DNA from: Deltaproteobacteria bacterium
GTDB taxonomy: Bacteria; Desulfobacterota; DSM-4660; Desulfatiglandales; HGW-15
NCBI GenBank assembly: GCA_019307805.1
Contig: JAFDIX010000032.1
Location: 1-13,153 of the forward strand
Reading direction: 5' to 3'
DNA: 13,153 nucleotides
A program made the position numbers and the translations under genes. Position 1 is the stretch's first letter, and each line of letters starts with the position of its first letter. Under the pieces are notes generated by a model. That model did not search any database. It saw nothing but the letters and a program-made list of their open reading frames with translations, and was not told where the DNA came from. Below are positions 1-5,053 of this stretch, one piece after another.

Positions 1-635
1 TCCAGGGCTCTCAGCTGCTCGAGCTTTTCGGCCGATTCCAACTGCCCGACGGGCAGGGTAACAAATTTGGAGAGAAATCCCATGGCATAGGCATAAAATC
101 CGAGATGTTTGTAATGTCGCCGACTGGATTTGGGATCACGGTAAAAGGGAAGCGGGGATCGGGAAAAGAAGAGGGCAAAACCGTCTCTATCGGTGACGAC
201 CTTCACGTTATTGGGGTTTTGGATCTCCTGTTCATCCGTGATTTGGTATTTGAGGGTACTCATGGGAATGTTTCTGTCTTCCATGAGGGGGCGAATGAGT
301 CGGGATATGGATGAAGGGTGGAACAGGGGCTGGTCTCCCTGGATGTTCACAATAAGGTCGTCCTGCTGCAGGTTCATCTTTTGGGATGCCTCGGCAATGC
401 GGTCAGTGCCGGAAGGGTGGCCCTTTTTCGTCATGACCGTTTTGCCACCGAAATCCCGGACACACCCCGAAATGCGGTCGTCATCGGTTGCCACAAATAC
501 TTCAAGGACTTCAGGGCAGGCCAGGGCATGTTCATACACATGCTGGATCATGGGTTTTCCGGCAATGGGAGCCAAGGGCTTTCCGGGGAAGCGGGTTGAA
601 CCGTATCTTGCAGGAATGATGGCGTAAATTTTCAT
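1..635 (-). CDS. kdsB: 3-deoxy-manno-octulosonate cytidylyltransferase (CMP-KDO synthetase), 3' end outside window
   Basis: Cytosolic enzyme that joins CTP and KDO to give CMP-KDO, the activated sugar for the lipopolysaccharide inner core. The reading frame opens with ATG at 635 and stays open to the window edge, giving about 211 residues; E. coli KdsB is 248, so the C-terminal part, which carries the second metal-binding Asp, is missing here. Visible motifs are the nucleotide-binding N-terminus (IIPARYGSTRFPGKPL, about residues 6-21), HPSGTDRIAE (73-82), VNIQGDQP (96-103), NNVKVVTDRDGFALFFSR in the middle and ESAEKLEQLRAL near the edge. The family usually has GDEP where this protein has GDQP at 101-103. 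It lies 18 bp after the queD-like gene on the same strand and is probably the last visible member of that operon. Identity is secure; whether it prefers KDO or a relative such as 8-amino-KDO cannot be told from sequence. Confidence 0.93.
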   Translation of the reverse strand, partial: MKIYAIIPARYGSTRFPGKPLAPIAGKPMIQHVYEHALACPEVLEVFVATDDDRISGCVRDFGGKTVMTKKGHPSGTDRIAEASQKMNLQQDDLIVNIQGDQPLFHPSSISRLIRPLMEDRNIPMSTLKYQITDEQEIQNPNNVKVVTDRDGFALFFSRSPLPFYRDPKSSRRHYKHLGFYAYAMGFLSKFVTLPVGQLESAEKLEQLRAL

Positions 636-653
636 GTTTTCCAGGGAGAGATA

Positions 654-1025
654 TCAGGTTTCCTCATAGGTAGCGCATGCCGAATCCGATTCCCAGGCCG
701 AGACCCTGCTCACCTTGACATTTTCATCTTTTAATCGGCGACCCAGGGATTCAAAGATGTAGCGGGCAATATTCTCGGAGGAAGGATTTTGTTCCCTGAA
801 ATTCTCGAGTTCATTGAGAAATGTGTGATCAAGCCCTTCCAGGACCTCTTTGGTTGCATTTTTGATTATCCGAAAATCAATAAGCAAGCCATCCTGCCCC
901 AGTTTTTCGCCTTTCACAAAGACCTCGACTTTCCAGTTGTGGCCGTGAAGGTTCTCGCATCCTCCCTGGTATTCTCTCAACTGGTGGGCCGCTGCGAATT
1001 GGGAGACAATCTTCAATTCATACAT
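654..1025 (-). CDS. queD: 6-carboxy-5,6,7,8-tetrahydropterin synthase / 6-pyruvoyl tetrahydropterin synthase family (QueD-like)
   Basis: A 123-residue T-fold enzyme. QueD makes 6-carboxytetrahydropterin from 7,8-dihydroneopterin triphosphate for queuosine and other 7-deazaguanines. The zinc ligands are visible as His14 (AAAHQL) and His27/His29 (LHGHNW). The catalytic Cys23 is present in CENLHGHN, the CxxxHGH arrangement of QueD. DHTFLNEL (66-73), PSSEN (81-85) and the pterin-anchoring Glu112 (WESDSACATY) are also in place. Length fits bacterial QueD. It lies 15 bp downstream of the small zinc-ribbon gene and 18 bp upstream of kdsB, all on the minus strand. No other queuosine gene is in the window, so assignment to queuosine rather than another pterin role rests on the Cys-containing motif and length. 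Confidence 0.92.
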   Translation of the reverse strand: MYELKIVSQFAAAHQLREYQGGCENLHGHNWKVEVFVKGEKLGQDGLLIDFRIIKNATKEVLEGLDHTFLNELENFREQNPSSENIARYIFESLGRRLKDENVKVSRVSAWESDSACATYEET

Positions 1026-1040
1026 GGCTGCCTGGCCTGA

Positions 1041-1292
1041 TTAACCTTGCTTATGGCGCTTGCCACATTCAATGCATTTGCCATCGATAATGATGCCGGT
1101 GCAATTACCATCGGGGCAAAGCACCCTGCTGTCAATATCGAAACCGCCCTCTTCCTCCTCGATCACGTTCTCCGACACATCGGTGATGGACTCACCGCAG
1201 GCCATACAAAAACGGCTTTCCTCGGGTACGACGTGGCTGCAGGACGGGCATTCCTTTCCGGGGATCTCCTGATTACAGTGGGGACATTCCAT
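1041..1292 (-). CDS. small double zinc-ribbon protein with ten cysteines, function unknown
   Basis: An 83-residue protein with five cysteine pairs: C3/C6, C15/C18, C29/C32, C59/C64 and C73/C76. The first three pairs form a compact N-terminal zinc-ribbon block (MECPHC, ECPSC, FCMAC). An acidic linker (EEEEGGFD) follows. The C-terminal block, LCPDGNC then KCIECGK, is a separate treble-clef or ribbon-like unit. No enzymatic domain or membrane segment is visible, so binding of protein or nucleic acid is the simplest guess. It starts 8 bp after the stop of the FmdB-like gene and ends 15 bp before the queD-like gene. The ribosome binding site is weak, so translation may be coupled to the gene upstream. 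Real-gene confidence comes from the cysteine pattern and packing; function is not recognised. Confidence 0.8.
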   Translation of the reverse strand: MECPHCNQEIPGKECPSCSHVVPEESRFCMACGESITDVSENVIEEEEGGFDIDSRVLCPDGNCTGIIIDGKCIECGKRHKQG

Positions 1293-1300
1293 TTTTATAC

Positions 1301-1465
1301 CTAGCTCTTTCTGGTTGTAACGACTTGAAAGGGGGTGAGTTGCTGTTTGACCCTCACGCTTTTACACTTGGGGCACCTGATTTTTTTATTTTCATGTTCT
1401 GAAATGCTCAAGATGAGAGTGAATTTCTTATTACACTTTTCACACGTGAAATCATAAGTGGGCAT
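1301..1465 (-). CDS. FmdB-like zinc-ribbon protein, 54 residues
   Basis: A 54-residue gene encoding MPTYDFTCEKC...CPKC, the N-terminal pattern of the FmdB/CxxC_CXXC regulatory zinc-ribbon family (Y-x-F/Y-x-C-x-x-C at residues 4-11, second knuckle C31/C34). Family members are small, cytosolic and poorly understood; the name comes from a putative formamidase-operon regulator in methylotrophs. Here the basic tail lacks the usual glycine-rich end. A clear GGAGG Shine-Dalgarno sequence sits about 6 nt before the ATG, and a strong sigma70-like promoter lies just upstream. It is the first gene of the minus-strand run fmdB-like > zinc ribbon > queD > kdsB. A regulatory role is only a family label. 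Confidence 0.82.
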   Translation of the reverse strand: MPTYDFTCEKCNKKFTLILSISEHENKKIRCPKCKSVRVKQQLTPFQVVTTRKS

Positions 1466-1501
1466 GATCGGCCTCCTTGAACAGAAAATTTGAGAAAATC
1501 A

Positions 1502-1529
1502 ATAATATCTTTTTTCCGGCTTTTGTCAA
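1502..1529 (-). promoter_or_regulatory. sigma70-type promoter for the fmdB-like/zinc-ribbon/queD/kdsB run
   Basis: On the minus strand a perfect -35 box TTGACA (1529-1524) is followed after 16 bp by TATTAT (1507-1502), five of six to the -10 consensus. The predicted start is near 1495, giving a leader of about 30 nt to the ATG at 1465. The -35 box lies only 11 bp past the pgeF stop codon, so this promoter separates the four-gene run from pgeF. Confidence 0.65.
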
Positions 1530-1540
1530 CGCCTTCCATT

Positions 1541-2329
1541 CTACCTTAGCATAACAAGGGTGGCAAACCTTCCTGTTATCTTTTCGGCCCTGTAGGAAAA
1601 AAACAGGTCGTTTCTGCATTTGGTGCAAATACAGGCCAACTCGATGTTGTCCTTCTCAAGACCGGCCTCGAGCAGCTGCCACCGGCTTATGGCCCAGAGA
1701 TCAAAGTGATTTTCCCTGACCATGAAAAGGCGGAAATCCTTGGGGAAGATCTCCTCGTGACTCACAAACTCGGCGCAACAGGGACCGAGAGAAGGCCCGA
1801 TGGCGGCCATCAGGTGTGATGCCTTGGATCCATACTCCTTTTCCATCTTCTCTACGGCGGCACCCAGTATGTTCTGGACATTCCCCCTCCATCCACAATG
1901 GACGTTGGCAATGATCCTCTTCAAAGGATCACAGAGAATGACGCCCTGGCAGTCGGCCTGCTTGATCATCAGGGCCAGCCCGGTCCTGTGTGTTAACAGG
2001 GCATCCCCCCGGGGTTCGGTGTCATCCCGGCCATGGTCCTTGGGGACAACTATATGGCGTCCATGGACCTGTTCCAGAAAACAGAACGCTTGAGCATTAA
2101 AGACACTCTTCAGGATATTGATGTTGGATTGGACATCCTGTTGAAGATCACCCGTTCCATTGCTGAGGTTCAGCGTGGCATAGGGCGCCTTGCTTACACC
2201 CCCATGTCTTGTGAAGACGGCATGAACCAGAAAAGACCGGCTGGAAAGTTTTGGAAAAAGATAATAGGGAACTTCAGAAGTGCCGGTTTCCAAAGGGGGG
2301 AGATGGGGCAATGCTTGTTTGGCAGTCAT
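1541..2329 (-). CDS. pgeF: peptidoglycan editing factor / YfiH-family (multicopper polyphenol oxidase-like) protein
   Basis: YfiH/PgeF protein; E. coli PgeF removes muropeptides in which L-Ser replaces L-Ala, keeping peptidoglycan precursors correct. The metal-site residues are present: His89 in QVHG, Cys127 in ADCQGVILCDP and His144 in NVHCGWRG, with the 17-residue Cys-His spacing of the family. AAIGPSLGPCC and the C-terminal CICTKCRNDLFFSYR block are also typical. I chose ATG 2329 (262 residues, close to the family's usual length). The frame is open upstream to a TTG at 2386, which would add 19 proline-rich residues directly beside the SRP RNA 3' end and looks less likely. Neither start has a good Shine-Dalgarno sequence. 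It follows the SRP RNA on the same strand and may share its transcript. Confidence 0.9.
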   Translation of the reverse strand: MTAKQALPHLPPLETGTSEVPYYLFPKLSSRSFLVHAVFTRHGGVSKAPYATLNLSNGTGDLQQDVQSNINILKSVFNAQAFCFLEQVHGRHIVVPKDHGRDDTEPRGDALLTHRTGLALMIKQADCQGVILCDPLKRIIANVHCGWRGNVQNILGAAVEKMEKEYGSKASHLMAAIGPSLGPCCAEFVSHEEIFPKDFRLFMVRENHFDLWAISRWQLLEAGLEKDNIELACICTKCRNDLFFSYRAEKITGRFATLVMLR

Positions 2330-2390
2330 TTGATGGGGATTGGGTGGTAAGAAATGAGAGGGTGCATTGTCGGGAAGATTTCGCAAAGGA

Positions 2391-2661
2391 GCCTTGGTCG
2401 TGCATCCTTATTCGAACGATTAGCGGCGTGATTTCATCGCCCGGGGAAAAAGATAGATCCCATCACGACACAGACTGTTTTACTTACCGCTGCTTCCTCC
2501 CGGATCTGACGGGGTTCGTAAATGCCTGTCACGCGAGGTCCACCCCACCCCAAAGGTGACTCAAAGACACGGCCGCATCACAATTCTCATGAAGGATTTT
2601 CGACCCCGCATAAGCGGATTTCGGGTTACAGGGCACCGCTAGCTCCCCATCTAGCACGACC
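2391..2661 (-). ncRNA. ffs: large bacterial signal recognition particle RNA (with Alu domain)
   Basis: Non-coding RNA scaffold of the SRP, which binds Ffh and delivers nascent membrane and secreted proteins to the translocon. Three things identify it. The S-domain hairpin AGATCCGGGAGGAAGCAGC (minus strand, 2507-2489) carries the conserved GNRA-type loop and asymmetric AGCAGC side that bind Ffh. The 5' part reads GGTCGTGCTAGATGGGGAG..., with the Alu-type TGTAA motif near 2630-2626 followed by a CCGC/GCGG hairpin, as in large SRP RNAs. The two ends pair perfectly over 13 bp: GCACGACCAAGGC at 2654-2666 and its complement at 2391-2403. Length is about 270 nt, as in the large Bacillus/Thermotoga-type RNA rather than the 114-nt 4.5S RNA of enterobacteria. 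The 5' end is set from the pairing and the promoter and may be off by a few bases; the 3' end is approximate. Confidence 0.93.
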
Positions 2662-2664
2662 AAG

Positions 2665-2692
2665 GCCATATGCGACCTTAATCACATGTCAA
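2665..2692 (-). promoter_or_regulatory. candidate SRP RNA promoter overlapping the ihfB 3' end
   Basis: On the minus strand TTGACA (2692-2687, perfect -35) is followed after 16 bp by TATGGC (2670-2665, three of six). The predicted transcription start near 2660 coincides with the 5' end of the SRP RNA deduced from end pairing. The -35 box lies in the last codons and stop region of the ihfB-like gene. The -10 box is weak, so co-transcription with ihfB remains possible. Confidence 0.45.
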
Positions 2693-2957
2693 CTCTTTCC
2701 TTCAGTTCCTTGCCAACCTTAAAGAAAGGGAGCTTCTTTTCGGCTACGTTGATGACCTCACCGGTCTTAGGGTTTCTCCCCTTGTAGCCTTGGTAGTGCT
2801 TGATTTTGAAGCTGCCGAATCCTCTGATTTCCACCCTTTGGCCGTCAATCAGGGCTGTTTCCATGTCACCGAAAACCGTGTTCACGATTTCTTCGGCCTT
2901 TTTAAGAGCGAGGTTTTCTGCCTTGGCAAGGGCTTCGATGAGTTGGGATTTGTTCAT
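2682..2957 (-). CDS. ihfB: integration host factor / HU-family DNA-binding protein, beta-type
   Basis: A 91-residue nucleoid protein of the HU/IHF family, which bends DNA as a dimer and assists transcription (notably sigma54 promoters), replication and recombination. It begins MNKSQLIEALA, has VEIRGFGSFKIK in the first beta hairpin, and the DNA-intercalating arm GRNPKTGEVINVAEKKLPFFKVGKELKERV. The RGFGSF and GRNPKTG details favour IHF beta over HU, but the subunit call is tentative. The frame stays open upstream to about 3119, but ATG 2957 is clearly the start: it matches the family N-terminus and has a GGAGAGA ribosome binding site. The SRP RNA follows about 20 bp after the stop; hisC is divergent. 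An IHF partner could be relevant to the sigma54 regulator further along, but that is inference. Confidence 0.92.
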   Translation of the reverse strand: MNKSQLIEALAKAENLALKKAEEIVNTVFGDMETALIDGQRVEIRGFGSFKIKHYQGYKGRNPKTGEVINVAEKKLPFFKVGKELKERVDM

Positions 2958-3047
2958 AAGCAATCTCTCTCCAAGGTGTGATAGTAAATGAACCCTAACC
3001 GATGAATCGGTCAAACCGCATTGCACGAACCGTGACACAACCCCGAT

Positions 3048-3076
3048 AAAATAATGAATCAAAAGGGTTAAGTCAA
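3048..3076 (-). promoter_or_regulatory. sigma70-type promoter for ihfB
   Basis: Minus-strand TTGACT (3076-3071, five of six) and TATTTT (3053-3048, four of six) are separated by 17 bp. Initiation near 3041 would give a leader of about 85 nt before the ihfB ATG. The leader includes the short inverted repeat CCGAT-GA-ATCGG at 2999-3010, whose role is unknown. Confidence 0.5.
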
Positions 3077-3101
3077 GCCCTAAGTAGGCGATACCTTTAA
3101 C

Positions 3102-3130
3102 TTGATATTTCCTTCCCACTGGGTTACAAG
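3102..3130 (+). promoter_or_regulatory. candidate sigma70-type promoter for hisC
   Basis: TTGATA (3102-3107, five of six) and TACAAG (3125-3130, four of six) are 17 bp apart, pointing at hisC. The start would fall near 3137, 40 bp before the hisC ATG. It is divergent from the ihfB promoter in the same 219-bp intergenic region. Confidence 0.4.
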
Positions 3131-3176
3131 GCCGAATCAGTTGTGATAGGAGGGCATTGATAGTGGAGGTATTGTC

Positions 3177-4283
3177 ATGAGAAGGCTGACCCGTCAGGCC
3201 ATAGAGGATCTTGTTCCCTACCCCCCGGGGAAACCCATTGAAGAACTGGAAAGGGAGTTGGGGATCAGTGGATCCATTAAACTGGCTTCCAATGAAAATC
3301 CCATTGGCCCCTCTCCGCTTGCTGTGCAGGCCATCCTTGACAGGGTGGACTCCCTTAACCGTTATCCGGATGGGAGTTGCTACTACCTTAAGAAAAAACT
3401 GAGCGGCATTCTCGGCCTGCCACAGAGCCGAATCATCGTGGGCAACGGTTCAAACGAGTTGATCGAACTCACCATCAGGACCTTTCTGGAGCCGGAACAC
3501 GAGGTGATACAGGCATTTCCCACATTTCTTGTTTACCAGAAGATCGTATCAGGAGCAGGGGGCCGGATGATTTCAATTCCCCTCTCTGAATTTAGAATCG
3601 ATCTGGATGCCGTTAGTGCAGCCGTTACGCCCCAGACCAAAATGATTATGATAAACAACCCGAATAATCCCACAGGTACGGCCCTTGGGTTGGATGAGAT
3701 GAGGGATTTTCTGGCAGATGTTCCCCAGGATGTGGTGGTGGTATTGGATGAGGCCTACATTGAATTTGCCTCTGATGAATCCATAGCCAACGGTCTTCTT
3801 TTATCAGACACCCATCCCCTGTTAATCACAATGCGCACATTTTCGAAGCTCTACGGTCTGGCCGGACTCAGGATCGGCTACGGATTTGCCTCTGAGGAAG
3901 TCGTGGACTATATGAACAGGGTCAGGCAGCCCTTTAATGCCAACACCCTTGCCCAGGCGGCCGCAACGGCAGCCCTTGACGACAGGGAGTTCGTGTCCCG
4001 CACCCTTGACGTGGTGAGGGACGGGCTGGCCTATCTTTACGGGCAGCTTGACGATATGGGGCTCCCATACGTGCCGAGCCAGACCAACTTCTTCCTCATC
4101 AAGGTTCCCATGGGGGCAGACCGGCTCTTTAAGCGCATGCTCCGTGAAGGGGTTATTATTCGCTCAATGGCCTCCTTCGGATTGCCGGATTATATCAGGA
4201 TCAATGTGGGCCTTCCTGAAGAAAACAAGAGGTTCCTCTTAACCTTGAAGGATGCCCTCGAAGAATTTGAATCTACCCCGTGA
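3177..4283 (+). CDS. hisC: histidinol-phosphate aminotransferase
   Basis: PLP-dependent, fold-type I aminotransferase, 368 residues, converting imidazole-acetol phosphate and glutamate to histidinol phosphate in histidine synthesis; relatives also act on aromatic amino acids. Visible are the substrate-cap motif SNENPIGPSP (about residues 38-47), the cofactor phosphate-binding NGSNELIEL, NNPNNPTGT, the PLP-ring aspartate D191 with Y194 in DEAYIEF, the Schiff-base Lys224 in TFSKLYGLAGLRIGYG, and the carboxylate-binding Arg in the C-terminal YIRINVG. Start ATG 3177 has a good GGAGG about 8 nt upstream. The stop is 7 bp before the preferred cmk start, so the two are co-transcribed. No other his gene is present; HisC away from a his operon beside cmk-rpsA suggests it travels with this translation-linked cluster. 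Confidence 0.94.
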   Translation: MRRLTRQAIEDLVPYPPGKPIEELERELGISGSIKLASNENPIGPSPLAVQAILDRVDSLNRYPDGSCYYLKKKLSGILGLPQSRIIVGNGSNELIELTIRTFLEPEHEVIQAFPTFLVYQKIVSGAGGRMISIPLSEFRIDLDAVSAAVTPQTKMIMINNPNNPTGTALGLDEMRDFLADVPQDVVVVLDEAYIEFASDESIANGLLLSDTHPLLITMRTFSKLYGLAGLRIGYGFASEEVVDYMNRVRQPFNANTLAQAAATAALDDREFVSRTLDVVRDGLAYLYGQLDDMGLPYVPSQTNFFLIKVPMGADRLFKRMLREGVIIRSMASFGLPDYIRINVGLPEENKRFLLTLKDALEEFESTP

Positions 4284-4290
4284 AAAGCCT

Positions 4291-4959
4291 ATGGAAGGTG
4301 TGATTACTATTGACGGCCCGGCAGGGTCCGGCAAAAGCACGGTCAGTATCCTTTTGGCCAAGCAGTTGGGATTTTTCTATTTGGATACAGGGGCCATGTA
4401 CCGGGCGGTCGCACTGCAGGCAGAAAGGGAAGGGGTAGGGCCGGAGGATGGAGAGGCACTGGGTGACCTCTGCAGAAATCTTGAACTCCGTTTCGAAGAA
4501 GGGGAGACGGGGCTCCAGTTGTATCTGGAAGAAGATGACATCTCTTCCGCCATCAGAAGCCCCGAGATGGACATGCTCTCCTCCACGGTGTCGGCCGTCG
4601 GGGAGGTGAGAGAGGCGATGACCGAACTCCAGAGAAAGATGGGCAGCAGGGGCCGGGTAGTCGCCGAGGGGAGGGACATGGGGACCGTCGTATTTCCCAA
4701 TGCGATCCATAAGTTTTTCCTCACGGCATCCACCCGAGTCAGGGCTGAAAGAAGATACAGGGAAAGAATAGAACGGGGTGAAAACGTACCCCTGACGGAA
4801 GTGGAAGAGGACCTCATAAAGCGGGACGAACAGGACTCCACAAGAAACATCGCCCCTTTGCGGCCGGCCGGGGATGCGATCATTATCGATACCGACACCA
4901 TGAACATTGAACAGGTCATTCAGACCATCCATGACGCCGTAAGAATGAAAAGTTTATGA
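4291..4959 (+). CDS. cmk: cytidylate kinase (CMP/dCMP kinase)
   Basis: Phosphorylates CMP and dCMP with ATP, recycling pyrimidine nucleotides. It has 222 residues, the usual length. The N-terminal MEGVITIDGPAGSGKST contains the Walker A P-loop GPAGSGKST. LDTGAMYRAVAL (substrate site), VVAEGRDMGTVVFP (the RDxGTVVFP motif), KFFLTAS, RAERRYRER (lid region) and RDEQDSTRNIAPLRPAGDA follow in the expected order. I chose ATG 4291 because it matches the family N-terminus and lies just after the hisC stop. An in-frame ATG at 4252 would add 13 residues and overlap hisC by 32 bp; its GAAGG is directly against the ATG and badly spaced. Both starts have weak ribosome binding sites, so translational coupling to hisC is likely. 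cmk next to rpsA is a widely conserved pairing. Confidence 0.94.
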   Translation: MEGVITIDGPAGSGKSTVSILLAKQLGFFYLDTGAMYRAVALQAEREGVGPEDGEALGDLCRNLELRFEEGETGLQLYLEEDDISSAIRSPEMDMLSSTVSAVGEVREAMTELQRKMGSRGRVVAEGRDMGTVVFPNAIHKFFLTASTRVRAERRYRERIERGENVPLTEVEEDLIKRDEQDSTRNIAPLRPAGDAIIIDTDTMNIEQVIQTIHDAVRMKSL

Positions 4960-4969
4960 TTAAATTTGG

Positions 4970-4998
4970 TTGAAGTTTGTATGAATGTCTGCTATCAA
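4970..4998 (+). promoter_or_regulatory. candidate promoter for rpsA
   Basis: TTGAAG (4970-4975) and TATCAA (4993-4998), each four of six to consensus, are spaced 17 bp apart in the 94-bp AT-rich gap between cmk and rpsA. A start near 5005 would leave a leader of about 49 nt containing AGGGGG about 11 nt before the rpsA ATG. The match is moderate; rpsA may also be read through from hisC-cmk. Confidence 0.35.
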
Positions 4999-5053
4999 AT
5001 GATTTTTGTGACTTCTCATGCCAAGCCAACACGTTTAGGGGGTAGCCAAGTCC

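Noticed and set aside
193..627. Plus-strand open frames of 144 and 93 codons
   Set aside because: They are opposite kdsB, whose motifs are unambiguous and whose frame continues past the window edge.
2387..2681. Possibility that pgeF or ihfB extends into this gap
   Set aside because: The conserved SRP hairpin and 13-bp end pairing fill the interval; the TTG start at 2386 for pgeF lies just outside it and is not favoured.
2251..2722. Plus-strand open frames across the 2390-2670 region
   Set aside because: The region is the SRP RNA on the other strand; the frames have no homology and Cys/Pro-rich random composition.
4273..4932. 219-codon open frame antisense to cmk, and a 180-codon one in another frame
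   Set aside because: Cmk has every family motif in the forward frame; the antisense products are low-complexity mirror frames without recognisable domains or ribosome sites.
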